NCBI GenBank assembly: GCA_026929865.2
Contig: CM049418.1
Location: 11,821,001 to 11,885,000, forward strand
DNA: 64,000 bases
Source: Hyperoplus lanceolatus
Taxonomy: Eukaryota; Chordata; Actinopteri; Uranoscopiformes; Ammodytidae
Direction: 5' to 3'
Under the pieces are notes generated by a model, which worked only from the letters and a program-made list of their open reading frames with translations, searched no databases and was not told where the DNA came from. Shown one piece after another: positions 21,318 to 32,294 of the stretch (the first letter of the stretch is position 1; every line of letters begins with the position of its first letter). A program made the position numbers and the translations under genes.

Positions 21318-22455
21318 TGGCAACCAGTAACATTTAAATATCTTTTAAACATAATAAATGACCTTTAACAGCAAACGAGACCATCAGTGCAAAGAAAGAC
21401 GTTTTTATATAGTTTTTATTACTACATTTGATCTGGTCGTACACCCAGTCCGATTTTCGGTTCACGCGTGCACGCTCTACGGTCACATATCCGTATTGGT
21501 CGCAGATTTCAGTGTGGCGCAGGAACGCGATTTGAGAAGCCTATCACTCCAGGTGAGGGAGGGGGATAGGGAGACCAGATCCCAATTCACCAGATGTGGG
21601 ACAAAGACTACGTTTGTGCAGGACAAAGTGACGTTTTTTAGCAAAATAAACTTGTGTCACCACCGGTAATGTCAGAGACACGGCTTTCTATAGCCTATTA
21701 AAAAAACACTATCTTTAGATCAGCGCGCAGCAGTTAAGTTAGCTACTGTTAAACAAATGGAGCATTAAGGCTGCGGCTTCACATTAAAAGCATTTCACTG
21801 GCTTCACATTAGCATTTCACTTGACAAACGTGAGTTGGCTTTTATTTTGAAGGAACAGGAAAGTAAACGCTGAAGCACTACAGGCAGCACCTTCACAGAG
21901 CTCAGCCCACTGAGCCCAGCAGCCCGATACACACACACACAGACAAACGGAGACTGCTGTCTCCCCACAGCTATCGGATAAATGCCAGATTATAAAACAC
22001 GCATTTAAAAAGGGGGGCTCACTTTCAACAACAATGCGGGACAACGTCTCAATTTGCGGGATGTGTGAAAAGTAACGGAAATGCGATCTGGTCACCCTAG
22101 AAGGGGAGCGAGCCTTGTTTGAGACAGTTATTTGTTGTCATAATGACTGATAACGGGGCTGAACCATCAAAGAAAAAAAAAAGAAAATGCAATGAAGAAA
22201 AGCTAAAAGGGAGAGCGATAGGCGGGCGGGAGGGCGTTGCCAAGCAACGTATACACAATTTCACGGAGTGAACCTAGACTGCAGTGTTTACTCCTAAATG
22301 AATGAGCGGTAGCCTACTAAAACAAACTTTACTTTGCCTCACCAGCATCATCAGATGACCATTATTCATCTGAAATAGTCATTATTTACAACTACCTCAT
22401 CGCGATCCATAACTAACCACCGTTGCTCGTTCATTGGTTTTGTGTGGGGACATTA
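21318..22455 (+). repeat. ~1.1-kb dispersed repeat, copy A (inverted relative to 38388-39625)
   Basis: Reverse-complement match to 38388-39625 along nearly its whole length: GGCAACCAGTAACATTTAAA, CCGTATTGGTCGCAGATTTC, CAGATGTGGGACAAAGACTA and CATTTCACTTGACAAACGTG. Contains a short (AC)n at 21931-21941 where copy B has 75 GT units. Its 170-bp middle also matches 34840-35000. No conserved reading frame; the ORFs seen in both copies are co-linear but unlike any protein I know. Confidence 0.88.
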
Positions 22456-23770
22456 TTGTATCAAAACGTTTGCAAATGCGTATTTGTGTATTTGCGATGT
22501 ATTTGCGCTTTGTGTATCTGCAAATGGTTTTGTGCATTTTTTCATTTCATTTAACTTTCTAAATATGCCCCACTATTGACCTAGCATCGATAAGCGCCGC
22601 CTCTTACCCTCAATAACCCCAGAAAATGAACTTGCTCCCCTTGCTGCCTGTCCAGCATCCGTTATGCTGTTAACCTTTGTTCAGCACTATTGATCCCAGT
22701 CTGAATTAAAAGTGCACTATGATAAGATGTCAGATGACATTCTCAATCCCACACACTATAGCTTATGATACACTCTCAACCTTGTTTGATTATAACATTT
22801 GGCTAGGCCAAATCGATTAGCCTCTTACGCCACTTTAGGCCTTTTACATAAAGTATTTCTATTGATACAATGTGCTTAGAAAATACAAATGTATTGCAGA
22901 TGTTGCCACTCACTACAAATACTGACAATGTAGGCCTATTTATCAGCAACATTTTTTTTTACTGATTTATTCATTTGGCAGGCTAATATATCAGAGTGGT
23001 GATAGACATAGTGAAACCCTTAATTCTGTGTTTTGGGGGGTTTAATGTTTCAAAAATACTAAAGCTGAAAATTCAATGAAACTCATGGTCAGTTAAGTGA
23101 AAATTGACCTGCAACACTTCTGATGTTCAATAAATCTTTTCACTTGTACCAAAGACCATACGGCCTACCCGAAAACAATGACAACGCCCCCCTCTAGACC
23201 ACCCCATGTGGTAATGTCCGGGTTCCCCCTCAAATTGGATTCCCCCACTTCCTGTTTAACTGTGTGCAACCTTTTATAATAGATCCATTTGTGTACCTGG
23301 AGGTAGATAAACCTGCGTTCGAATGGCATGTATCTATCTTTTTTCTATTCTACATAGTACATTTGACCATAAGACAAAATATCTAGTGTCAAATTCGAGT
23401 TTTTATTACTTTTTTAGACCGTTGTGAACGCTTTAGATGACATTTAATGACAACCCTACTCTGTAGCTCATTCCTCTTGCTTGATGCAGGTGCATACGGA
23501 GCAATGGTCGAGGAAGTGAGCAAATCCTACCGAGGTTTAGTTAATGTTTGGTTGGATAACCTATTTGACAGACATAGGCTACACCAGCGACTTATTTTTT
23601 CCAAGTTTCACCCGCCAGAAATCAGAATAACATTATATAGGTCGTTCTCTACATGTCATTCCCCTCTCTGCCTCTCCAAACTTTCTATTAAAGCATGAAA
23701 ATGCCAAAACATGTCATCTTAAAATCATAGCAGACACAGGACACCTCTCTAAATAGGATCTTAGTGCTGT
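22456..23770. other. No recognisable gene
   Basis: AT-rich. A GTATTTGCG-type short direct repeat lies at 22475-22515. An 83-codon frame at 23447-23698 starts near a possible acceptor (GATGCAG|GTGCATACGG) but shows no known domain and no clear donor. Confidence 0.35.
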
Positions 23771-23783
23771 CCACCAGATGGCG
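23771..23783 (+). promoter_or_regulatory. CTCF-like core motif
   Basis: CCACCAGATGGCG fits the vertebrate CTCF core consensus CCASYAGRKGGCR at all 13 positions. A second full match in the same orientation lies 950 bp downstream. Occupancy is unknown. Confidence 0.4.
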
Positions 23784-24045
23784 TCTTTTCCCCAACAACA
23801 TGAAAAGTTCCAATTAAACAGTTTGTTGACTATTCCAAGTGAATGCACTTTAGCCGGTATCTAAAAATGTATTTGAAATGAAGTTATATTTAATATCGTA
23901 TTTCCAACACTGAGTGTGAAAACAACCATACTAATAGCGTATTACATGCAGTGCAGTATCTTTACACTAGGCACCATAGAGGATAGAGCTCCTTAGCTGC
24001 TATAACGATAGTGGTAAAATAAATTGATTAAAATTGTGCTGACTT

Positions 24046-24070
24046 AAAAAAAAAAAAAAAAAAAAAAAAA
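24046..24070. repeat. Poly(A) run
   Basis: About 25 A. It could be the tail of a retroposed sequence upstream, but no recognisable retroposon precedes it. Confidence 0.9.
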
Positions 24071-24720
24071 TTGCTGACTTTCTTTGTGTTGGATGCTACA
24101 GAGGCTGCCGGTGGAACGGTTTACACTAGCCCTGCTTCGCTAAGGCTAGGTTAACACATCATCATTGGAAACATGGAAGAGTCATCAGGTTCGTCCACAT
24201 CCAAAATAATTCTATTTTGACTTAAAATTATGAAATTGTATGTAGAGTTAATAGGTTTTGAAAATTGTAGGCTCTTCAAATGAAAACAAATCCCCTCAAC
24301 TGAAACTAAATAGTGCACCTGACAGTATAGGCTATAGGCCTATTTAACTAGCATCTCAGCATATCTGAGCGAATTATCACCAAACACAAATTACAGCTAA
24401 GGTTAAAAGGGCTTAGTGTAGCATGTACTGTATAACTGCTCCCAAACGTATTGTAATAGAAGAACTACGCTTCACTGATGTAGTTGACTTGTTTTTATTC
24501 CTCCTTATCCATCAACATCAACGTGACCGTGAATAACTAGGCTATAAATAAATAAATACATAAATGCATATTAAACACAATTGACAAACATGCCGTGTGC
24601 GCCTTCTTTCTCATGTTGGGAAGAGTTAGCTTGAACTAATTTTGTCCGTCTTTTCATCCACTCTATCGCGACAACATTTTATTCCTCACGTGAACAGCAT
24701 ATAAAAACTATACATTTCCA

Positions 24721-24733
24721 CCAGTAGATGGCG
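24721..24733 (+). promoter_or_regulatory. CTCF-like core motif
   Basis: CCAGTAGATGGCG matches CCASYAGRKGGCR at all positions and is followed by CC, extending the fit. Same orientation as 23771-23783. The rest of 24071-25130 shows no gene. Confidence 0.4.
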
Positions 24734-25128
24734 CCACACCCATTTATGTCTGCATTCACTAAATATCAGAAAAATCAAATATATTTCTGAGACAGCTACA
24801 TGTTAAGTGTAGATGTTAAGTGTAAGGCAATTGAAAAATGTGAATGTTAAGTTTCACAGGTTCGATCCCCTTCCTGCCACTTGTGTCATGGTTATTGCGT
24901 CCTTATTACCCAAGACACGTATATGTGGCAACATAGAAACTTTTTCATCATTATTGGATGAGGTCACAAATAGATCTTACATATAAATGTGACTGTATAC
25001 TTTACAAAGGTGAGGTCAGTTAATTAAAAATTGTTTTTGAGGGTATATTGTTTTATTTTTTTTGTTTCTGTATAGGCTGGCTATAATATAGACATTGTTG
25101 ACCATGTATTTAACACAAGTAATTAACT

Positions 25129-25241
<113 letters not shown>

Positions 25242-25525
25242 AGGGATTGAAATAGTCTGGTGTTGAAATAAATGTCACGAAAGATGTAGGCCTACAGTAG
25301 GCCTACATCTTTTTTCAGAAGAGGAAATTGCTAAAAAAACTGACTTTTGTTTGTAGTGTAAATCAAGATGTGTTCACTTCTCGGTTCACTTTTCAGCTTC
25401 TCTGACAGACTAAAGCTTCACTCAAATGTAGAGACTGAGAATTTGACTTTAGATGAATTGAACCTAACAACAAAACAGTAAACACGTCCGAGTGCTTGAG
25501 GTAATGAAGTACTTTAATTTGTACA

Positions 25526-25655
25526 GTGTCATGATCCTGCCTGGGCCTCCTTGCCTCTGGGTTGTTTTGCCCTTTGCCCGTTTCCTTGTCTGGTGTAATT
25601 GCAGGGTTGGAGTCAGGTGAAGCACTCACAGCTGCCAACAATCACTAATCAACCG
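25526..25655 (+). mobile_element. Truncated LTR-like sequence (TGTCATGATCCTGCC start)
   Basis: TGTCATGATCCTGCCTGGGC through CACAGCTGCCAACAATCACT resembles, from recall, the 5' part of a fish LTR. It breaks off at ~25655 where a Harbinger terminus begins. No second LTR or internal domain is present. Confidence 0.4.
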
Positions 25656-25661
25656 CTCTCC

Positions 25662-25696
25662 ATATCCGACCCGCTCTACTCGGTGGAAACGAGGCA
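25662..25696 (-). mobile_element. Orphan terminus of the Harbinger family found at 53446
   Basis: ATCCGACCCGCTCTACTCGG then TGGAAACGAGGCA, followed by TTA, is the exact complement of the first ~35 bp of the element starting at 53449 (TGCCTCGTTTCCACCGAGTA). Only this end is present. Confidence 0.75.
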
Positions 25697-25844
25697 TTAT
25701 AGTGACAGTTTACGTGATTATCAACCAATAAAAGTAAAAAAAAAATAATAATAAAATCAAAAGACAAACTATACATTTAACCTAGCCATTACCTAATCAA
25801 TACAAAAAGAACGTGTTATCTTTGGTGAATGATCATATGATGTG

Positions 25845-25875
<31 letters not shown>
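25845..25875. repeat. (CA)n microsatellite
   Basis: About 15 CA units. A shorter (TG)n lies at 26114-26130. Confidence 0.97.
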
Positions 25876-25877
<2 letters not shown>

Positions 25878-26154
25878 TATGTATATAAGGCAGAACATTT
25901 TGCTAAAATTATTGCTTAAAACATTTTTCCCATCATATCATGATATAAAGCACAGTGCACTAATATAGAATGTTATTTTTAACTGTTTCTGGGGAGAAAA
26001 TGAATGTTTTTTTCAAATTAAATTTTTCACTCAGTGTTTAGTTGATACATTTGAGAATGTTAAAGTAATCTCTCCCTTAAAACCAGCTGACAAACTTTAA
26101 TGAAGGTTCTGATGTGTGTGTGTGTGTGTGTTTATACGATTTGATTTTGATTTG

Positions 26155-26490
26155 AATTTTTTATTATTGTGTCATGCATTAGCATTCCCAGCCCACAAGG
26201 GCTTACAACACACCATTATAAAACACAAACAGACCAAAAACTAAAAATAAATGCTAAACAATACTACCATTAATGATATAAACCATCCTGATGTTTCATC
26301 CAGGCTTTAGTAACAAAAGAGGCTAACTTATAAACATTACAAGTGAACAAACATTCCATCCTGACATCATCATTACTCCAACATATTTCAGGGTTTTGAG
26401 CAAACAGTTCATTTCCAAAAAGGTTCTCTCAGTTTATCATAGACAGTATAAAAGAAAATGAGATTCATTCTCCACTTCTCCTTAATCATA
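26155..26490 (-). pseudogene. LINE ORF2 C-terminal remnant
   Basis: On the minus strand, broken frames give GEVENESHFLLYC, YDKLREP, then NVYKLASFVTKAW. The order (VExExHFLLxCxxYxxLR ... SFVxKAW) matches the C-terminal region often seen in fish non-LTR elements. Frame interruptions show it is dead. Family not determined. Confidence 0.5.
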
Positions 26491-26560
26491 TCTTGTATTT
26501 TTTAAATCTGACGACTTCAAGTGCCAGGGGAAGGATTGCCATTGCAATTGGACATCAGGG

Positions 26561-26639
26561 ATCTCTCTCTCTCTCTCTATACCTCTCTCTCTCTTTCTCT
26601 TTCTCTCTCTCTCTTCTTTCTCTCTTTCTTATGCATATA

Positions 26640-26708
<69 letters not shown>

Positions 26709-26740
26709 TTGTGTGTGAATGTGTGTGTGTGTGTTTGACA
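26561..26740. repeat. Compound (TC)n(TA)n(GT)n microsatellite
   Basis: TC-rich 26561-26630, TA 26635-26696, GT 26695-26738. The small ORFs across it are translation of the repeat. Confidence 0.97.
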
Positions 26741-26829
26741 ATATTATTTATCTACACATTATTTATTTATCTGCATGGTGTCCTTTCATTACTGTTGTTT
26801 ATTTGTGTCTCAGGTGTTGCTCTCTTCAC

Positions 26830-26842
26830 TGTGTGTGTGTGT

Positions 26843-26876
<34 letters not shown>
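26830..26876. repeat. (GT)n microsatellite
   Basis: About 23 GT units with one TA interruption. Confidence 0.97.
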
Positions 26877-27334
26877 CTGGCAACAGTGCTGCCTGTAAGT
26901 TGTTGTAAACTAGTATGGAATGGTCTAACAGCTATGAATTAACTGTTGGCCTGTATTTTCCTGCTCCAATAAACTTCTAAATAAAATAAAAATTCTCAGA
27001 GGTCCAGAAGATGGTGCCATCACCTCCTAGCCACTAAAATACTTGTTCTGTCCTTAAAAAGAGTGGAATTATAAGCCCCCCCCCACACTCTCACTTCAAC
27101 CGATTTAATTAAGATGAAGATTTTAATGTATTTTTATTAATTTCAACTTATTTATATTCTTATTATTTGATGACAAGTTGGTTCTTATTTCATTGTATTT
27201 ATCGAGTATGCTGCTTAGAATATTTGTTTAAATGTGAAGATGCGGCGTAGCATATCCAGCACAGTACAGTTAAATATAAATGCTGTTTTTCGTATTTGGA
27301 AAACTTTGTTTAAAAAAACCAAAAAGTGCAGAGC

Positions 27335-27379
27335 CTGTGACGTATTTCCGTTTTATCCACAAAATGAAATACGTCACAG
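27335..27379. repeat. Perfect 14-bp inverted repeat (hairpin) with CRE-like cores
   Basis: CTGTGACGTATTTC and GAAATACGTCACAG are separated by 17 bp. Each arm contains TGACGT. It may be the tip pair of a tiny MITE or a stem-loop. Confidence 0.6.
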
Positions 27380-27448
27380 TATTCAGATGAAGTGCGCGAG
27401 GCAGGCGGCTGTTAGGATTTTAAAAGTAGGGGGAAAGAAACCACGGAA

Positions 27449-27512
27449 TAATTTCGAGCTTTTTCCTCGGTTGCTTTAAGTGTTAAAGACTTTTTAAATG
27501 TAGCAGTGGACG

Positions 27513-27560
<48 letters not shown>

Positions 27561-27640
27561 TTTAACAGTTGATGATTTGGCGACGACGGCTGATTGCATG
27601 CTGAACAGGTGAGGCCATTTGAGCATTAGGCTAATTAACA
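27449..27640. repeat. Dispersed repeat, second copy of 1247-1420
   Basis: Same order as at 1247, with GAGCTTTTTCCTCGGTTGCT, ATGTAGCAGTGGACGTGTG and GCTGAACAGGTGAGGCCATT. It includes a longer (GT)n at 27517-27557. Confidence 0.75.
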
Positions 27641-28004
27641 TAGGCCCACATTTTTATTTTATGTTTTGTTTTATATTTCTTTATTTAGAAAGGACAGCAC
27701 ACATTAATACACATGAGCACATGTAAATGTGCTAGATTAACCATGCGGTGCTAATGTTCAAGTGTAGTCCCTGGCTGGTTTGATAGCTTAAAAGAAAGCA
27801 TTACGAAAAAAACTACAAAATGAGGCTACAACACATATAGGCTAAGTACAAAAAGAAAATGGCAAGCCCAGACAAGTAAAATGACACAAACATTATTGTA
27901 GTCCATAACAGGTTGCATGGTGTTTTAAAAAAAAAAAACATTAAACAAGTAGCAAAAAGACAGATAAAAGTGCATGAACATATAGCATTAAAGCCCCTAT
28001 CTCA

Positions 28005-28099
28005 CTGGGCTGCGACAGTGTGCGACAAGTTGGAGACACAAAATTGCGAGGAAAATATGCGAATTAGCGACAATTTTATCTTGCAGTCTCACCGAGTTA
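28005..28099 (+). repeat. Left half of an older repeat split by Harbinger element 1
   Basis: CTCACTGGGCTGCGACAGTG through TCTTGCAGTCTCACCGAG. The reading continues across the insertion with CTCACCACACGTTTGCGAAT at ~34205 and the block shared with 1433-1540. Confidence 0.6.
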
Positions 28100-28364
28100 T
28101 GCTGCATCCACACCAACCGCGTTTGGGGCGGGAGGGGCGGTCACTTTGCATACAAAGTCAATGCACAGACGCGAATAGACGCGAATGCTTCTCGCGCGGC
28201 GCGAATGATGCGAATGGCGCGGCGCGAAAGACACGAAATTCGCTCCGCCACTCATTCGCTTGAGTTGAATATATTCATCTCACGCGAAAACTTCGCGTGA
28301 CGCTTTGAAGCGAAAGCCAATCAGCGTTGACACTCACTCTGACGTCATGACGTCAACGTCGCTC

Positions 28365-29981
28365 ATGACAACAACAATGGAGGACCAACTTATCATTGCG
28401 GTTTGCCGGCACCCGGTGCTCTATGATACAAGATTGTACAACTACCGGGACCGGACCAAAAAAGGAGGTTGCGTGGAGGGCTGTAGCGGAGGAGGTCGGC
28501 CTAACTGGTGAGTTGTAAAAATGTGTATGAGTTATTGTTTACAGCCATATTTGAGCTTCAAACTGACACAAACTGTCAAAAATAACGGAAGATAGCAGAA
28601 ACTGAACCAAGCTAGCTAGCGTCAACCGGCATAGTTCAAGTGATAACAGTTCGTGCTTTGTTTCTTATGAGTTATTGTTTACAGCCATATTTGAGCTTCA
28701 AACTGAACCAAGCTAGCTAAAGTTAGCGTCAACCGCTGTCAACAGCTGTTCAACCGGCATAGTTCAAGTGATAACAGTTCGTGCTTTGTTTCTTGTCAGC
28801 GGATGTATGCAGGAAGAAGTGGAAGGGCCTCAGGGACACCTTTTTAAAAGAGAAAAGAAAAGAGAGTGAGGCCAAGAGGAGTGGGGCAGCGGCAGGGACT
28901 TTCAGGAGGTGGAAATACTCTGCGGTCCTGTCTTTCCTCGACCCCCATGTTACACCTAGGGCTACAGCAAGTAACATGGAGCGGGGGGGTTGGGGAAGAC
29001 AGGACTGCAGAGGAACCAGGGAGTCAGGCAGAGCAGGACAGCTCAGCCCAGGCAGAGGATTGGGCTGAGCTGTCTGTGGCCGGGCCTTCAGGAGGAGGAG
29101 GTTGGTTGAATTGTCAAGTCACACATAGTAATAACACGTAGCGAAAAAGTCAAGAACGTTTGTGATCTTGTCTTCTTGTAAAATAAAAGGCTCACTGCAG
29201 GAAAGGGTCAGATAGTGTAGTTACTGGAAATATGTAATGTACTGACATGGGTGTATTTGCTGTCACCAATTACAGATTATCATCATCACCAGCAGCAGGA
29301 GGACCTTGGCTCACCCTCTACCTCTGAAGAGACAACAGAAGTTGATCCCCATCCTCCAGTGCTCCACCCAATACCACCAAGAGGTATGTACATGACAAAC
29401 GATGTATTATATTAAATATAATGTATGCATGGATACTGTGTTTTTCTCGATAACATGTACTTTATTTTGTTTAGTCTGAAATGTGATAATTTTCATTTGA
29501 AGCAATCCTTTGATTTCATTTTGGAATATTCAATTGATAACCATAGTCAACCTGTTTGCATTCCCTTAAGTTTTTATTTAATGGGCATATTTACCTAAAT
29601 AATGGTAATTGAAGTAAAATGTTCAATTACTCATGATATTGATTTGAGGGCAAATTGCCGAGCCCTTATAATAACCATATAACTGATATTATAATGTTGT
29701 CATTTGATACAGGGAGAAAAGCAGGTCAAAAACGGTCCAGGGACAATGAAAGCAACATCGAGAGGATGCTGATGCAGTCCCTGGCCAGAGAGAACACCCC
29801 TGCTCCACCTCCCCTATCTGAAGATGAGATTTTCTTTAAAAGCCTGCTTCCTGCCATGCAGAGGTTGCCCCTTCAACAGAAGGAACACGTAAAATTCAAT
29901 ATTTATAAATTAATTTACGAGGCCAGCACTATCATTCTTAATTTGGAACCTGTTGAGGGGGCAAACCTTGTCTGGCAGTGA
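28365..29981 (+). CDS. MADF/BESS DNA-binding protein of Harbinger 1 (4 exons)
   Basis: Accessory protein expected to bind DNA and help the transposase. Inferred exons: 28365-28507, 28800-29100, 29276-29383 and 29713-29981, all joined in phase 1. The MADF domain spans exons 1-2: MEDQLIIAVCRHPVLYDTRL, then VCRKKWKGLRDTFLKEKRKE and RRWKYSAVLSFLDPHV. An acidic linker rich in E/Q/S follows. The C-terminal BESS motif is in exon 4: DEIFFKSLLPAMQRLPLQQK, then EHVKFNIYKLIYEA. The stop is TGA at 29979-29981; AATAAATAAATA at ~30090 is a likely poly(A) signal. Two frame breaks are seen, in A6 at 28458-28463 (exon 1) and G7 at 28983-28989 (exon 2). Each is corrected by a single-base change, so they may be sequence errors or early decay. 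The exon 2 donor (GTTGGT) is weak. Confidence 0.8.
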
Positions 29982-30232
29982 AGCAGGCTTCAGTTGTTTT
30001 TCTTTTCTTTTTTTTCTGCATTTTTGTAATTTTTTTGTAATTTAATTTTTGATAGTTTATAAAAGATTTTTCTTATTGAATCATACAAAATAAATAAATA
30101 TAACTCCACTTGGATTTTCAATGAATTTATTTTGTTTTATTTAAATATAAATAATTAAAGTTAACAGGACTGAATACTGAAAGCTTGTGCATTCTACTTG
30201 TTCTTACCGGTTTCTAAATGATGTGCGAGTTC

Positions 30233-30603
30233 TGTTACGGTTTGATACTGGACCCAAGAGCAGACAGAGGCAGAGTAGGGTTGATGAACAAAGGTTTATT
30301 GAAATGAGGAGGGGAAGCTGGTGGTGAATGAACGAGGAAGCCGGGGGCAGACCAAAGCAGGGGAGCTGGAGAGAGTGATCCGGGTAACTGCAGGCAGAGG
30401 AAAACAGCGTTAGGATAAAATCACAAAAAGCTACAAGAGGTGAGAAAATAGAGCGTGGTAATAATATCTACTGGAGCCAGGCTCGCATAGTTACCACAGT
30501 AGTGCATGGTACGATCTGGCGACGACAGCAGGGAAGCCAGAGGTGAAGTAGGTGGGTTGATTGGTGATGCAGACCAGGTGTGAGACAGACAGTGGGAGTG
30601 GCA
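30233..30603 (-). mobile_element. Solo LTR (Ty3/Gypsy-like), 5-bp target duplication
   Basis: 371 bp starting TG (TGTTACGGTTTGATACTGGA) and ending CA (GGGAGTGGCA), flanked by the direct repeat AGTTC at 30228-30232 and 30604-30608. On the minus strand it holds AATAAA (complement at 30297-30302) near CTGGGTCCAGTATCAAACCG style sequence common in fish Gypsy LTRs. No internal region remains, so it arose by LTR-LTR recombination. It sits in the gap between the convergent Harbinger genes. Confidence 0.8.
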
Positions 30604-30645
30604 AGTTCAATTGAACCATATTCTTACATTAAACATACCTGAATG

Positions 30646-32141
30646 TAGGGCTGGGCGATATATCGAATATATTCGATGTATCGCGAGATGTGCTCCAGGG
30701 GATGTATAAAATGACCCTATCGCGACCATCGAATACACATTGGCACGTAATGTGTTTTTTTTAGCCGCCGCCGCCACCGGCAAACTCGCTGGTGTTCGCT
30801 TCTCTCGCTCTTTCCTGTGGCTCTCTGCCACATGCATTGGCAACTCACTCACTCACCCCTCCCAACCAGAGTCTCCTGGGCGCGCACCTGTGACGTACTC
30901 TGTGCCTTGTGAGTGTTTACTTTAATCGCCATGTGAAAATAACGACGAGAGGAGGAGAAAAAAAGACGAGGGCTCTGATGCTCTTATGACAGCTGAACGA
31001 GCGGGTGGAGGGGGCGCGAAAGACGGCGATGGTGGCTGTCGTTCATAGCATGGACCTTTTTTGTAGACGGGCGCTTGACAGCATAAGCGGCCGCTGTACA
31101 GAGAACGAGCGCCGGGGGAGTTTTTGGTCCAACGTCACAACAAACACGGCATCCCATTTATTACGGGCAGCCTCTTATAATAGGTCCATGTCAGCACCAA
31201 GGGAGGTGCACACCGTTTATTAACTAAAAGTCTATGTAAAGTAGGCTACATATGCGAGTATTTTTTATAAAATAAAACAGTGTTTTAGTGATAATGCAGG
31301 AGGGCTAGATCAATAGGTAGGAATAGCATCCAGGAATGGTGCATCGGTTAGAATGCAAGGAATGATGATGATGAGACTTTGCTTTCTTTAGACTATAGGC
31401 TATTATTCTCAGCCGTGTTTATTTAAATCCTCTGATTGTCTTCCAGTTTTATTTTCATTAACTAAATACAGGAGAATTAAACAATAAGGCAGGTAACAGA
31501 GGGACGATGAGCCACCTGCTGTTTGCGCTCGCATGAATCTCTCTCGGACTAACAGGCAGAAAACGAAACTTAACTTACACTAAAGAGCAACTGCTCTTAA
31601 AGCGACAGTAACCATTATACATGTCAGAGCCTTTTATACACATAGACTACTATTATGGATCAAAACCGGTTCTGCATTTTAAGTGTGGCTGCTATCTTCA
31701 GGGGGTTAGTGGTGATAAACAATTAGTAAGTGGTTGTAATGAGTCATAATTAGTGTTCTCAGTTTACAGATTAACAGAAGATGGAAAAAACTGTTTCCAA
31801 ATAAAATAATGCTGGATCCATTGTATGGGAGTGGAAGGATGTGGAATAATCAATACAATGTGCAAACTCTTTGCCATGTGCAAGTTTCAAATTGTTCCAA
31901 TAGAAAGCACTAAAGAATATAAACATGTTTCATGTAGCCTAATGCATTGTTAGTGCAGACACATTTTGCAAGGACTATTTAAATCATATTACTGGTGTGA
32001 TGTTATGCAAAAAAATAATTAAATTGAGCATTTAGGATGTGCTCTAGAGGAGATTTGAAATATATCGAGATATATATCGTGTATCGAGATATAGTAAAAA
32101 AATATCGAGATATTGATTTTTGCCCATATCGCCCAGCCCTA
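30646..32141. mobile_element. Non-autonomous hAT element nested in Harbinger 1
   Basis: 1,496 bp with inverted termini TAGGGCTGGGCGATAT and ATATCGCCCAGCCCTA and a perfect 8-bp target duplication CCTGAATG (30638-30645 and 32142-32149). Subterminal ends are full of ATATCGAGATAT-type palindromes. A short GC-rich block at 30760-31150 includes small frames without recognisable transposase domains. Confidence 0.9.
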
Positions 32142-32294
32142 CCTGAATGTGAACACAACTACTACTTACCTTTACACAATTTTTACCATCAGTGCTTAAA
32201 TAAGAAAACATTATGTTGTGTACAAATTGCAAGAAGATTGCTCAATTAAACTGAGTGGGTGGCTCTTAAAAGAGCCGTTTTGTGTGTGCTCCTG

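Noticed and set aside
23447-23698. 83-codon frame with a possible splice acceptor
   Set aside because: No donor, no recognised domain and no neighbouring exon. Kept only as a remark.
24855-24900. tRNA-like B box GGTTCGATCCCC
   Set aside because: There is no A box, acceptor stem or cloverleaf upstream. At most it is a fragment of a tRNA-derived sequence.
26493-26908. Ser/Leu-, Ile/Tyr- and Cys/Val-rich frames
   Set aside because: Translations of TC, TA and GT microsatellites.
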